Assembly (NCBI RefSeq): GCF_015291645.1
Contig: NZ_CP030055.1
Span: forward strand, 5,394,001 to 5,458,000
Direction of reading: 5' to 3'
DNA from: Bradyrhizobium sp. CCBAU 53340
Lineage (GTDB): Bacteria > Pseudomonadota > Alphaproteobacteria > Rhizobiales > Xanthobacteraceae
Length of the DNA: 64,000 bases
Shown here: piece after piece, positions 19,201-34,200 of the stretch
Layout: the number at the start of each line of letters is the position of its first letter
Position numbering within the stretch: position 1 is the stretch's first letter
The notes under the pieces: model-generated
Databases searched by the model: none
The model's input: the letters and a program-made list of their open reading frames with translations, nothing else
Told to the model about the DNA's origin: nothing
Made by a program: the position numbers and the translations under genes

Positions 19201-22200
19201 GCCTGGGTCGAACAAGCCCTGGTCGGGCTGCAGCTTGATCGTGGCGCTGTTCCACTCCTTGATGGTATGGGCGCCGTTCGCCGCCGGCAGCGGGAAATCA
19301 GCCGTGAGATCGGTCAGGATCAGGGTGTTGAACACCGTCGGATGGGCTGCGTCGGTCTTTGAAATGGTCTTCACGTTGCCGACGGCCTTGCCGTCGATCG
19401 TGATCAGGCCATCAACCAGGAAGCCGGAGGCGCCCCAGTCGCCACTCGTGCGCGTGATGACGCCGAACGTGCCTTCCAGGGTCGTGAACGTCGAGAATTG
19501 GAGGTCCAGGCCCGCTATCTCTGGGTTGGTCTGGCCCAGCGACGGTGTCCCCATGGTGAACGTCACGTTGTCCATGTGCGGTTGCGGCTTGTTGCTGAAC
19601 TTGCCGAGCGAGGACGGTTTGTCGGCCTTGCCGTCGTACCAGATGCCGTCCTGCGTGGTGTCGCCGTAGACGACCAGCGGCGCATCGACGTTGACGGTCA
19701 TTGGCGCCGCGAACGTGGGCAGCCCGATGCTTCCTTTAACGAGTAGCGTGTCGCCGGCCTGTGCGCCAGTGGCAAAGCCCGTCACGAGGAAATTGCCACT
19801 GATCCCGATCGTCACCGGCTCGGTGCCGACCGTAGGCACGACGGTGTTGACCGCCGTCAATGTCAGGGTCGAAGCGGAGACGCTCTTGATCGTGAAGTTA
19901 CCGTTGTTGGTCAGGTTGCCATTGGTGCTGGTCGTGCCCGAGAGCACGATCGTCTCGCCGGCAACGAAGCCGTCAGTGATCCAACTGCCGCTGGCGCGCG
20001 TAATCGTGTCACCGCCATCAGCGCGGGCGAAGGTGACGCCGGCATACGACCATTCACCGGTAATGGTGATCTGCTGGCCGACCGCGAAGGCGCTGTCGCC
20101 GACATTGTCGGAAGCCCAGCCGTGGCCATCCGACCGGATGATGCGGTTGGTCGTCCCCTGCGGGTCTCCAGCCACAGGTGCTGCGACCGTATTGGTGCCG
20201 TTGACGTATTCCGTCGTGCCGTTGACGGTGATCGCATCGCCACCGATGCGGACGATCGCCACTTTATTAATGAGCTTGAGGTCATTAATGAGCTTGAGGT
20301 CGCCGCCGGTGAGCTTGAGCGTGGTTTTGGTCGGATCGTCGGTCACGAACCACACACCGGACTGGCCATCGATGGCGACGGCTTGTCCCTTGGCAAAGCC
20401 ATCGGCGATCCAGCTTCCACCGTCGGTGCGCGTCAGAGACTTTGGCGCGACCGTAAACGGCCCGGACACCACGTTGCGGCTCGTGACCGCCACGGTGCCC
20501 GTTACGTTCGTCGCTGGCGTCAGCGCCGGCCCGCCGAGCAACAACGCGCTGCCGTAGCCCGTGCCGGACGGAGTCGTCGCGTTGTCAAATCCCAATATGG
20601 TCCGATTGCCGACGACCGTGCCGTTAGACAGCGAGAACGATACCTGCTGACCGGCCGCGAAGCCGAGGTTGTCCCAAGAAAGCCCGTCGCGACGCACGAT
20701 GCGATCCGACAGGACATCGAAGTTTCCGGTCACCTGCAAGAAATCCGTCACCGAGATGGTGCCGGTGGCGTTGGTGCGGTTGGTCAACGCCGTGCCGTCG
20801 GCGCTGAGCAGGACCAGGATGCTGCCGGGCCTAAGCGGCTGATCCTGGATGGCCGTTATCGTGTACGAGCGGGTGTCAGAGCCGCCGGGGATATCGATGC
20901 TCAGCATCACCTGCTGGCCGACCGCAAACCCGGCATCTGCCCACGACATGCCATCGGTTCGCACCAACTGACCTGTTCCCGAGGGGCCAGCAACGACGTT
21001 GAACGCATTACTGGGCGCAATGCTGGCCGTCATCTGGATCGGCGAATTGCCGCCGCCGTGCACGGTGGTGAGGCCGCCATGCTCGGACACGAAGGCCAAT
21101 GTACCATCGGGGTTGTGGTCGGGACCCGGGATCAGGGTGCTGTTGATATCGAGCCGATCATTGCCCGAGCCGAGGAAGATATTCAGCGATTCGATCGTGG
21201 AGTGACTCGCGTCGGTGCTGAACTGATGCGTAACCGGGTCGACGACGATCGATCCGTAGCTGATGCCACCGGGATATACGCCCGGCTCGCCGAACGGCGC
21301 CGGCGCTCCGCCCAAGAGCTTGCTGAAGTCGAGCTTGCCGCCCATCTCGAAGCCGGTGAGGGCCGTCGACGTCAGCGTTCCCGTATCGTTGGCCACCGTG
21401 CCGTCGTTATAGATATTGAGCACGTCGATGGACTGCGTCTCTGGCGGCTGCGGCGGGATGTTGAAGAACGGGCCATTGGCCTCGCCCGGCAGCATCACGG
21501 CCTGCACCAGCGAGCGGTCGGCTGCGGTGGTACCGCCTTCGACGGCCAGCGGTCCGCGGATGCCGTCGAGCCGGTGCGCGACCTTTGGGAAGGACTTGAA
21601 GTTCTCGTGGCCGGGCTGGATGTCGAAATATGGATCGGCGATCAGCGGAACCGTGACCTGCGTGAACCAATTGCCGGTGTCCGGGTTATAGGCCGGGTCG
21701 GGCTTGGGCGGGGTCGGCGGCGTGTAAGTCACCCTGAACGCCATCTCGGTGACGGTCACCGTGGTGTTCGTGCCATTGCCTCCCAACGAGCCGCTGTAAA
21801 GGCCCGTCGCCGGATGGTCGGTCAGCACCATCATGTCGAGTCGGTCCGGCTTCGTGCCGGTGATGAGATCGATCTTTTCGATCTTGTCACCGCCGATGCC
21901 GTGGATCGTGATGATCTGGCCTTCGAAGAAACCGCTGTCGAGCCAGCTCGTGCCGTCCGTGCGGGTCAGCACGTCCAGCATCTTCCTGATGCTGACGTTC
22001 TGATACGTTGGTCCGGCGCCCGGGCTGCCGCTAAGCGTCAATTGCGAGTCGCTCACGCCGGTAACGGTCAGCGACGTGCCCAGCGGCGTTCCATCGGCCT
22101 GAAGGATTGTGATGACCTGGCCGAGGGCGAAGTTGTCGTTCTTGAAACTGCCGATGTCGTTGCGGGTGATGGTGTTGCCCGACACCGTAATATTGCCGCT

Positions 22201-25200
22201 AAAGAGCTGGAACGGAACGCTCGCGATGTTGTAATCGACGTTTCCGGTATAGCTCCCCCGTTCGACGACCATATCGATCGCCACGGTCTTGTTGTCGTCG
22301 GTGTTGAACGTGCCGAACGCGGTCGGCAGGTCCGGCCCAGAGACGTGCTTGAGGCGGATGGTCTTCGCGGTGACGCTGTCATTTGCCTTGTCGATGGTGT
22401 AGTAGCCGCCTGGCAAATTGACATCGACATTGTCGACACCGGCCTGGCCGGTGCCTTCGATTCGGATGCGCTGGCCGGGCAGGAAGCCGTCGCCGATGAA
22501 GCTGCCGGTTTCCGAACCGCTGGCGCGGGTGATCAGCACGGTGTCGGCATCGATACTGGTCACCGTGATGTTGCCGGTGAAGAGCTGAACGGGCTGGAAT
22601 CCACCCGTCGCCTGCAGGCTGATCCGCCCGCCCGTCACGAGGTCGGTCTGGCCGTCCGTCACAACGTCCACATTGACGTCGGCCTTCGGCGGACTCTGCA
22701 ACCGCATCGTATAGGTGTCGCCCGGCCCCGGGCCATCGAAGGCGGTACCTGCCGTTACCAGGGTCCGGCCGGCGCTTTCCAGCAGGAACACGCCGGGCGA
22801 TTCGTCGTCGAGCACCTTGGCATAGATCGGCGTGTCGCTGGTAAACGCGGCCGCCTTGTAGGCCACGTTCGTCGTCGACACCAAGTCGTCGAGATTGACA
22901 GTCTCGAGTATCTGGCCCGTCTGCGCGAAGGTCGCGAGCGTCAGCAACAGCGGGTCCGTCGTCAGCGTGAGCGTGGTCTCAGTCGCGCTCCTGATGTAAT
23001 ACGTTCCGGCATTGGCGCCGCCGCTCAGGGTTATCTTGTGACCAACGGAGTAGCCGTCGGTCAGCCAGTCCGCTCCGAGGTCGGCCGGATCCAGACGGCT
23101 GACCGTGCCGCCGTCCGGAGTATTCGCGAAGGTGAGTTTCAGCGACTGATCGACATAGATCGAATGCACGATCGTGGTGTTGTGCGGATCCTCGACCTGT
23201 CCGTCGTTGACGGCGGAGGCCGTCACGATGACGGGCTTGTCCCAATTGCTCGAATCGAAGGTCAGGTAGTAGACGCCCGAACGAATTCCGTCCTGGGTGC
23301 GGCCGATGTGGAACCTGCCGTAGGGATCGGAGGATGCGTCGAGCACCATCCGGTTGTCCTGCGGCTTTAGCGCAATAGTTACCGAACCGGTCAGTGGCTG
23401 GTTCTCGAGCTCGACAGCGTACAGGTCCGTGACCTGCGTGATCGCATCGCCTTCGAGCACGATCGTGTTGTTGTCGTTCGGATGGTTGCCGTACTTCGCC
23501 GGGTAGTGCGCCGGATCGGTCGTCGTCGGATCCAGTTGGGTAATGAGAATTCCGGGCTGATCGTTGTCGTGCACGGTCACTTCGACGTTGCGCACGATGG
23601 CGTGGTTGAACGAGGGATCGTCGCTGATGACGGAGTGGCTGGTGACGACCGTGCGCACGCCTTCGGGCCGCTGGTCGTTGACGGCCATCAGATGGACCAG
23701 ATGCTCGTGCGCCTTGTCCCAATTGGTTTCGTCGAACGTCAGCACGATCGATCGCGCGGGAATGAAAACGGACGTGCCGTTCAGGGTGATAGTCCGGTCA
23801 TAGGCCGTCGCGACCAGCGGGTTCGACGTCGAGTCGTCCTCGGCCAGCAGCATGCTGTCGCCCGGGTACTGCGGCGGCAGGCCCATCAGCCCGCCAACGC
23901 CCAGCTCGTCGTAGATATCTCCAGAGTTCAGCAGCCCGTTCTTCAGATGCTCTTCCTGCGGCGACATCGCAGCCGACACGGTCACGTAGACATGCGTGCC
24001 GTGGACCGGCGCATGCTGCAGGTATACGCCGTAAACGTCCTGCACACCGCTTTCGCTGATATCCGTGAAGCCCGGGCTGGCATCCCCGTTCACTTCTTCG
24101 TCGATGATGACCTGCCCCTGGTTGGGGCGGGCCACGCTGAGGTCGAGGCCGTCGGCGACCAGACCGTCGTAGGCCGAATCGTTCGACGTGACGCGGTTAT
24201 TCACCATGCCACTGGTGCCCTCGATGTCTCGCGACTCGACCGGACCGGTCACGTCGCCAGCAACATTGAGCGTGTCATTTCCGAGGCCGCCGATGACGCG
24301 CGTGGCGACGCCCGGCTGAGTGCTCAGGATATCGATGATGTCGTCGCCCTCCAGCGCGTCGATCTCCAGCACCTCGATGTTCTGGTAGGTGACGGTCAGG
24401 CCCGCGCCGAAGATTCCCTTGTCGGTGACGACGATATGGTCGGCGAATTCGGTCCCGAGAATCACCAGCTTGTCAAAACCGTTGCCGCCGTCGACCGACA
24501 CCGGCGCGTTGATGTTGTATTCGACCTGATTGGCGCCCGCGCCAGTCCGGATCGCGGTCTCGGCCGCGGTCGAGAAGCCCCGGGTGAGCTTCGGCATCGC
24601 GATCTCTTGCACCGGATCGACCCAGACGATGTCACCGGTGACCGGATTAGTCTCGGCCAGCGCAAACGCGCGGACCGTGAACAGGTCGTTGCCGTCGTCG
24701 CCTTCGAGCCTGAGCGGCGACTGGTTGCTGTAGACCGTGAACGTGTCGTCGCCCGTACCGCCTTCGGCGAGCAGCGGCGAGGTTGCGCCGGCGCTGAGCC
24801 AGCCGCGCGTCGTCGCGACGGTGCCGTAAATACTTTGCGGCGTCAGCGAGTTCACGAGTTGCGGGAACTGATCGTATGGCGTCACCACCGAGCCGCCGAA
24901 GGTGTTGCCGAGCGGCGCCGGAGAATGCGTGCTGCCGTCGCGCTGGTAGCCGTAGATCTGGCCGATCTGGAAGCTGTCGTTGTCGGCACCGCCATCAAGC
25001 GTGGTGATCGCCGCGTTGTCGTCAACGGCAAAGTAGTCATTGCCGCCCTGGCCGAACACCATCAACTGACCGTTGATCGCGCTGTCGTAGTTGACGCGCT
25101 GCACGCTTTGCGACCGGACGTTCGGATCGTTGTTGGGATCCGAGGCTTGCGCTTGGGCGAGATTCGTGACGTGCAGGAGGGCGACGAACGCCGAGTCGTC

Positions 25201-28200
25201 GGCATAGAGCACCGGCCGGTTCGCCGTCTCCTGGGCGATGCCGGTCGTGCGACGCAGCAGGAAGAAGTCGTCGAAGCCCTTGCCCGTCCCGCGATAGTCG
25301 GCGTTGACATCGTTGCTCGCATTGTCGTCACGGCCGTACACGGTGAGGTTGTCCACACCGTCATTTGCCGCACCGGTATCGAGCACGTTGATGACGTAGT
25401 TACGGACGTCACCGTGCGTTCCAGTGGTGTTGATCACATAGGTGTCGGAGCCTGACTGCCCGTCGAGCGTCAGCGTGTCGCCGGTCTCGACGCCGGCCTG
25501 CGTCTCCTGGACAATCGTCATCGACTGGAGCTCGTTGACGACGAAGAAGTCCTCGCTGTCGCCGCCCTTCGCCACCTTGTTGTTCTTGACCTTGACCGTG
25601 TTCACGGGGGTCTCGGCCTTGACGAAGTTCACGGTGTTCAGCGTCAGAGCCGTCGCGGTCACCGCCATGACCGTGAAGCTGCGGTTGTTGGGATCGCCCG
25701 CAGTCCCAGTATCGACAGTGACGATATCGCCAATGGCGAAGCCAGCCCAAGTGCCGGTGGCCGCAGTAATGGTATCGCCGGCGTTCGCCACGGTGTCCTT
25801 GCTTTGCGTGAAGGTCATCGACGCGTTGACGTTGATGATCTGCGTCGGCGTGTTGCTGCCGAAGGCGCGGGCCATGCCACTCGAATAGGTCGACATCAGG
25901 CCGGCCGACTTGACGAAGGCGCCTACATCAAAGCCGCCATCGGGGATGGTCTGGCCCTGACCGTCCGGGATCGCCGACGTCAAGGTGCCGCTTTGGCCAC
26001 CGAGGAATGTATGGTCGAAATAGATTTGATCGGTATCGGCGTTGCCGAAGATGCGCGTCAGGTTCCCGGTTGCGATCCCATTGTTGAATGCCGCCCCGTG
26101 CGCGATGACGCCACGGAGATGCATGACCGTGCCGTATCCGAGATCGCCGGTATCCGTCCTGGCTATGCCGCTCGACATCTCCCCGGACCGGGCGAAATCG
26201 CCGTAGATATCGATGTTGTGGGCGGCGAGGATCTGCGAGTTCGGGTCGGTGTTTACGTCGTCCGCAACGCGCAACAGGATCGAGCCGCTGGCCGCGTTGA
26301 TCAAGCCGTGGGTTATCGTCTCCGGCGCGTTCTCGAGGAACAGCACCGAGCCACTGCCCAGAAGGTTCAAGTCTTCGCCATACACCGTGACGGTGATGCC
26401 ATCGGTACCGAACTGGGGCACCACTGCGCTTTCGCGCACGGTGAACCGCAAATCGACGGTACCGCCGAATCCGTCCGTGACGCTGCCGCCTGATCCGTCA
26501 CCGCTCGTCAAGCCGAGCGCCTGGAGCAGCACAACTTGAGCATCGGCGAAGGGATTGGTCGGCACGGGCAGTGACGCGTCGGTCGCGAACGTCTCGGTGA
26601 GATAGATGCTGCCGGTCGCGCGGGCGCCGATCCTGCCGTAAGCGTAGGCTTGGGAATCGATCTCCAGATCGTTGCCGCCGTTCGGACTGCCGATATTGCC
26701 GCCCTCGGCGAACAGATTGATCGTGTTACCGATCACGTTGGCATCGTCGCCACCCTGCCCGCCATTGCGCGCGTCGACGATCGAGCCGGGATCGGTGGCC
26801 AGCGTTACGTTGCCGGTGGTGTCGATTTCGCCGACATTGAGGTCGCTGATTGCCTCGGCGCCAAGCAGGGCCACGGCTTCGCCGCCACGAATAACTTCGG
26901 TCAGGAAGATGCCCTGACTGTTGCCGAGACCGGAGGCGGTGTCGAACGCCTTGACGACGCCCAGGTTCACGCTCGGATTCAGCGCGTGCAGCACGTTGTC
27001 ATTGATTTCGAGGAAGTTGTCGGGCGTCCCGATGCCGCCGGTCCCTTCCTTGCCGCCGATATTGTTGTCGCCGGCGGTCATCGTGATGTTGACGCCGGTG
27101 ACGTCGGCATCGACGAGATTGCCGTCGAAGGGTCCGCCGACATACACGCCGGCGTCGTTCAACGCGTCGATGATCCGCCGTGGCGAATACAGGGTCACGT
27201 CGTTGGCGGTTGACATGATGCGGCCCACCCGCAGATCGCCGGTCTTTTCCTCGATCGTGATGAAGCCGTTGGCCAGCATGTCGATGTGGTGCGAATCCGA
27301 CGGTGCCGGTAGCGGGAACGGCCCGCCCGTCAGATCGGTGATCGCAAGGATATTGATGACCGGATCGGCCGGCTTCGGCTGGGCTGCCGTGACGATGATG
27401 TTGTTGCCGGCCTTCAGGCCGGGATTCGTCGTCGGCGTGAGCGTGTTGTCGCGCAGCCGGAAGTCGTAGGTAGTCGGAATCGTCGACGGCGTATCGCCGA
27501 ACACGCCGACATCGAGCCCGCCGCCCGGGCCGCCCTGCATAACGAAATAGACAAACTCGGTGAAGAAGGTTCCGTCCTTCCCGTTCGGCGGCACCGTGAC
27601 GTTGACGCCCTCAAGCGTGCCGGACACGTGTGTCTCCTTGACGCTGGGCTGCAACAGCACGTCGGCGTTGCCGCCCGCGACGATCGAGTCGATATGGATG
27701 ACGAAGGGATTGGCGGGTGCTAACGGGTCGCGCAACCGGCCGGTCAGGTTCAGGTAGATATTGTTACCCGCCTGAGCATAGAACTGTTCTTCCCGCGGAT
27801 GCGGTAAGGATAGGAGCGGCAGTGGCGACGGCGGCGCGCTCTGCACGATGTCGACGCTAACGCGCGCCGAAGCCGTCCCGATGCTGCCCAGCGTCGCCTG
27901 GATGCCGTGCAGGAAATCGCCCGGCAGGAACGGCCAGAACTGGTTGCCGAGCGTGTTGGTGCGGATGATCGGGCCGTAGTCCGCGGCGAAGATGTTGCCC
28001 TTGGTGTTGAGGATGCGAGTTTCGCCGATCGGGTTCTCGATCAGGCTGTGGGTGTCGGCATAGACCGGGCTCGACGTGCTGCCCTGCAGGAAGATATCGC
28101 CGGCGCCGAAATTCTTGATGTCGACGAGTGTCGGCGTGAAATCGTGCTGAATGTGGAACTTGAGACCGATGCTGGTGCCGTCCAATTCAACCTTGGGTGG

Positions 28201-31200
28201 CGTGAGATGACGGTTGATGACGTCGATCTCGTTGATGGTAAGTTTCTTGTCCGATGAATTGGTGATCAGAACCTGCTGGAAGTTCTCACGGAACTCAAAA
28301 GTCGGCTCGGTCGTCGTCAGATCGATGTTGCTGCTCGGCGAATTGAAGATGACCTTGCTGCCGCCCTGATCCTGGATATCGTCGACCGAGATATCGCCGC
28401 TGACGAGACCGCTGGTCTGTCCGCCGTTGACGCTGACGTTGATCGCCTTCTCGATGTCTCCGCCGGCCCCGACAATCAGCCACGGGCTGGCGCCCTGGTA
28501 GATGATGACGTCGCTCGACCACGTAATGTGGTGCTCTTCCGAATGGGCCTGGCTCCCGGTCGCGTTGGCCTCGACGCGCAGTGCGACAAGGTCGGTCTTG
28601 CTCGGCGGGCCGGCAATGATCGTCGCGCCGGCATTGCCGGTTACCGTCTCGGTGAGGTGGGTGCTGTTGGTGCTGGTACCGACATTGCCACCGATTCCGA
28701 TGAAGGCCGAACCGTCGTCGGAAACGCTGACCTTGAAATCATTCTGGTCGGCCTTGATCGTGACGCCGTAGATGCCGTTGATCTGGGTGCCGCCGCCGCC
28801 GATCGTGATCGCAGCGGTCGAGGTGCCCTCGACCGTCGGATCTGGGTCCACGTCGCCGAACAGACCACCGCCAAAGGCTTCCGCCAATGCGGAGGCGCTG
28901 CTATGCGAGATCAAAGCCTCGATATCGACGCTGTTCGCCATGATGTTGGCGTTCGTCCCGACCTTTCCGGTCGTGTTGCTCTCCAGATCGACCGTTGCGG
29001 TGGAGGAGGCAGAACTGATAAAACCGCCGCCGTCGGCGTGCGATTCGTCATTCAGATGGATGTTATTGTCGGCCTTCATCACGAAGTCGCCGACTGCCAC
29101 GATCTTCGTGTTGTTTCCCACCTCGGTGGCGTTGTTGTTGTGAAGCGTAATGTCGGCCTCGGCGTCGCCGATATTGATGACGCCGCCCGACGCGTTGGCC
29201 GCATAGGCCTGCATGTTGGGCAATGAGTTGGTGGTGATCCACACCTTGTCGCCGGAGTTGACGACGGCCGCCAGGATCTTTGCCGACACGTTATACGTCG
29301 AGTCGATCGTTGCTGTCGGCTTGCTGACCTCGAGCCCGCCGCCGCTGCCCCCCTTCGCCGAAGCCGACGTCAAGCCGTCACCCGACGGCGGCGAGATCAG
29401 CCGCAACGATGTGCCACCTGGGCCAAGCAGTTTCTGTCCGTTGAATTGGTCGCCGATGCCGGTGCCGGGAGCCGTCAAGTCGATCCGCAATTCCTGATCC
29501 GGTGAGGCACTGTTCACGCCACCCGCGGTGAGATCGGCGCCTGCCTTGAAGAACAGGTGTATGCCGCCGGTGCTGATCGTCGGCGTTACAGAAACAATGT
29601 TGTTTCCAGCTTGATCCGTCGACAACTGGAACGAGCCGGCCTGCTTGTTCTGGAGGTAATACGTCACCCCGTCGGTGAGCCCGCCGATGTTCTCGCGCAC
29701 GAGCTCCTGATGTCCGGTCGCCACGCTTGGATCGAGACCAACAACTACTTCCGGGAAGTTGGCGGGCGGGTTACTACCTGGATCAGGAACGTTACCGACA
29801 TTGTTGGGATTCGCCGCCAGCCTGATCAGCCGCGAGTCGCCGATGCTCGGATCGGTATCGTTGGTGATGACGTAATAGAAGGTATCATTGGTCAGGCCGC
29901 CGATCACATGACCGTCGGTGTGATAAAATACTCTGTCGCCGGTATGGAAGACGCCACTGCTCGTGAGGTCGCCGACTAGAATCGTGTTGGATCCCGCTGA
30001 ATACGATATGGAGTTGCCGCTGATGGACGATACGTCCACGGCGCCGCCGTCGAACACGATCGGCGGTGGTGCCTTGTAGGTGATCCCATCACCATTGACC
30101 GCTCCCGTGGGCGGGGCGATGTCGATCGTCTTCGTCCCGCCACCGGTGACTTGCGTGTGCGAGTTGGTCACCTGCTGCGCCGCGGCCGTCGCGTCCGCGA
30201 GGCTGCTGTAGAGTTCGATCGTGAACGGATCGAGGACGCGGACGAAGTAATCCCCGCCATTCAGGCCGATATTTGCGTTGTTCTCGGCGTCATAGAGCAC
30301 CGAGTCACCAGTCTTGAAATTGTGCGGCGTCGCGAAGCGGATCACGTCGCGGCTGGAGTCGACACCCCCGGCGTTGGTGAACGGAGCATCCGCGTCAATC
30401 AACGTCCCCTTGAACAGATTGCCCAGCACGAAGCTGTCATCGGGATTGCTGCCGGGGCTGAGCAGCGACGTTCCAATCGAATTCCTGATGACGACATTGT
30501 AGAGACGGAGCGGATTGCCGCTCTGCAAGAAGCCATTCGCCGTCGAGATCGGGGTATTGAGGACGGGGTCGTAGGTGATCTCGTCGCCGGTTCCGAGCCC
30601 GTGTTGCGGGAAGGTAATCTGGTCGGTCGTCGTATCAACGCCGGTAATGAAGTCGTTATACGTGACGCCATTCGAATCCGACCGTCCCTCGGCATCGACG
30701 GTGACCGCGCCGCCGGCCGTGATGCTCGCGCCGATGTCGATGTAGGCGCTGACCGTCGGATTGGCGGTAACGTCCGCATGCGCGAAACCGAAATCGGCAA
30801 CGCCGCCACCGTAATCCTTGGCCGTTGAATCGCCCTCGGCTCGTACCGACTGGGCCTTTACCGTCACGGCGTTCGTGACATTCGCCTTCACGTTCTGGCC
30901 GATAAAGGCGCTGATCGTTGGCGTGAGCGACGCCACCGTCTTGGCGCCGCGCCCCTGGATGGCGCCACCACCTGCCACGGTACCAGTGACTGACGCCGCA
31001 CTGGTGTCACTCGACTCAATGTCGAGAGAACCCGCCTTGGTGATCGTCGTATCGTTGCCGATGAAGGCCGAGGTCGTCGTCGTCAGGCTGACCGTGGAGG
31101 TCATCGTCCCGACCGCGAGAATGATGCCGCCCTCACCAACATCGGCTGATGAGGTCGGGTTGGAGGTTGATGTCGCCGTAATGTTCACTGCGCCGGAAAC

Positions 31201-34200
31201 GTCCAGCGTTGCATTCGTGTCGACATAGGCCTTGACGTCCCCGCTGATCGTCGCCTCGGAATCGACGCCTGCGCCGCCGGCCGCCAGGGAAATACTGATG
31301 ACGTCTGCGCTCGTGGTCGCCTTGCGCTCGATCGTATGGGCCTGGAGCGTCAGGCTGCCGGCGGTCACCTTGCCGCTGTCGGCGACATAGGCCTTGACCG
31401 CGCCGCTGATCGTAGACTTCGGCAGCATGGCGGCGAAGCTGAGTAAGCTGCCGCCACCGCCATTCGCCCCGGTCGATGCAATTTCGTCGGCGCTGGCATC
31501 GAGCGTGACCGCCCCGGTGCCGGCCAGTGCCTGGCCCGAGGCGTCGATGAATGCCAGCGAGTTACGGCTAACCGAGGCGCTCGGGTTGTCCACGACACCG
31601 CTTAGCACGAACGAGATGGCGATACCCTTCGCATTCACCGTCGCATTACTGACGTCACTCGCCTTCAGCGTCACGCCACTGTTGGAGGCGCTGCCATCCA
31701 CGGTCGTCTTGGGCCCGATATAGGCGCGGGTGTTGCCGTCGATCTCGGCGTTCGGGACCGATACGCCAAACGCCAGCACACCAGCGGTCGCGGCTTCGGC
31801 GTCGACGGTGGCCGTCTCGTGCGACGTGGCCTCGACATCGGCCGAGCCTGTGAGCGTCAATGTTGACTGACCCGCCGGACTGGATCCGAATTCATTGCCG
31901 ATGAACGCGTCGACATTACGCGTGATCGTGGAACTGGCACTCGCGCCGGCGCCGGAGAAACCGCCGATACCCAAAATCTTCGTGGTGGGCTTGCCAGTGC
32001 TGGTGTCGTCGGCCTTGACGTTGAGCTTGCCGGTGACGCTGCCACCTGCCCCCATGGAGGCCGAGGTCGCACCGTCGATATCTGCTATCGTAACCTCGAA
32101 CGACACGCTGATGGTGCCGAGGCTCAGGCCCTTCGCCGTCGAGGTGGAGTTGTTGACTGAGGTCGCGTCGATATCGACCTCCGAGGTGCCCGCCTTGACC
32201 TTGCTGCCGCTGCCGACAGAGGCTCTCGTATTGCGGCTGACCGTTGCATTGACCACTGCGCCGGAGGCGGCGATACCACCTGCCGATACCATGACCAGGT
32301 TGCCGGTGGCCGCATTGTTCTCGTCAGACGCCGCGACCTTCAGGCCAGGCGTCAGCGCCGCCCCGACCGCGGTGATGTCGGCGTTTGCCCCGACCGAAGC
32401 CGAGGTCGTGCCTTCGACTTCCGATTTGCTGAGCATGCCGGACAACGCCATGCCGCCGACCGTTACGCCGATCAGTTCGGAATCGGCGCTCATCTTGGTG
32501 ACATCAGCCACGACGCTGACTGCGCCGGTCGAAACGATGACGGTACCGTCGCCGATTGCAGCCGTGACATCCGGCTTCACGGTGAGGAAGGCGAACGCCG
32601 CGTCCACCGCCAGCCCGCCCACGTCGAAGACGCCGCTGTTCTCGGTGGCGTCAATACTCACATTAGCATGCACGTCGACTGCGCCCACGTCGCCGACCCC
32701 GAGGTCACCGATGTGAGCGTTCTTCCCGATATTGGCCAGGACGTTGTGATCGACGGTCAGCATGCTGAACGTTGCGCCGAACGCTCCGATCCCGGCGCCG
32801 CCTTGACCGGTCGTCAAGGTGAAATTGCGTGACGCGTCTGCCGCGACGGTCAGCGAGGCAGCATTGTCGACCTCGGCGTCTTCCTGCAGCGTCGCCTGAA
32901 TTGCACTGCTGTCGCTGACGACCGCTACCGCTGCGCCAAGCGCAACGGCGCCGGCTGCACCGTCCAGTGTCGTCACGTTGACGGTTTCGTTGAAGATCGC
33001 GTTGACCGATATGGCGCCGCCAGCCGACATCGTGCCACCCAGCGAGGCTGTGACGTTATCGGCAATGCCCACAACCGAGATCGCCGCGCCAGCACCCACG
33101 AATCCCGCGGCCACCTGGCCGGCGATGATCGTGATGTGGTCGATTTCGTTCGCCTTGACGCCGATTGCGCCACCGGCGGTCAGCGACGTTCCGGACTGGA
33201 CAATCGCCGAGGTTCCCGGCGGCGTGGCGATGACCTTGTTTTCGACGCCGCTGATGCCCCCCTGGGTTGGCGCTCGTTCGCCGATCCCGTGGACGTGACC
33301 ACCGTTGCCATTGATGGCTTCCTGCGTGCCGGCATGAACACGGCTGCTGCTCGAATTGGCATTGAGCTGAAGGAACTGCTGAGCCCCGCTGCCCGGCGAT
33401 CCACCAAACGAAATTGCATTCTGATTGTTCAGGGCATCGGCGTAGGTGTTGTAGAAGGCGAACTTGCCTCCCCCGGTATCGCCAACATAATACTGCTGTC
33501 CATTAGTCAGATTACCGATGTCGCCGCCACCGCTGCCGTGGAAATACGTCACCAGATCACCGGTCTGGAGGCCGCTCGAAGTTCCCAGATCTACGGTGCT
33601 TGTGCCGGTATTGACGGCAGAGGCCGCGTTGAATCCGACGCCGTTCGTGAAGTTGCCAATGCTGCCGCTCGCCGCGCCAGTGCCGCTCTGCGCCTGCGCC
33701 GCCGCGTTGCTGTCGGCGCCGTCTTGCGGGCTCGAAAAGTACTGGTCGTCGTTGCCGGAGTTTGTAAACTCGATTCGACCGGCGTTGCTCAGAAGATCTT
33801 TCGCATGGTCGCTGGTGTCGAAGAGCTCGATCACTCCGCCAGTCATATTGCGCACGAAGGCATGATCGCCTTCATGCAAAGTACCGAGATCAGTGCCACT
33901 GCCGCTGTGATAGACGACCTCGGCCCCGGTCGGGAACGCCTTTTTGTCGTCACCGAAATTGATGTTGCTGTTTACGCCAGTGGTCACGTCACCGGTCTTG
34001 AACGGATGAGTGACCGCCTTGGTGGAACTCGAGGTACTGACGAAATATTGATTATCATTGCCTGACGACGTGAAAAGCAACTGACCGGCGCTGGAGCTCG
34101 TATCTCTCGCGTGGGCAAAGGTATCGAACAGTTCGATCTTTCCGCTGCCAAGATTACGGACGAAAGCATGTTTGCCATCGGTCAACTGGGCACTCAGATC

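Noticed and set aside
14998..25455. Very long plus-strand open frames (up to about 1,080 codons) opposite the giant gene
   Set aside because: They mirror the Gly/Asp/Thr/Val-rich codons of the giant gene on the other strand. They are Arg/Val/Asp-rich, low in complexity, lack ribosome binding sites and have no recognisable domains.
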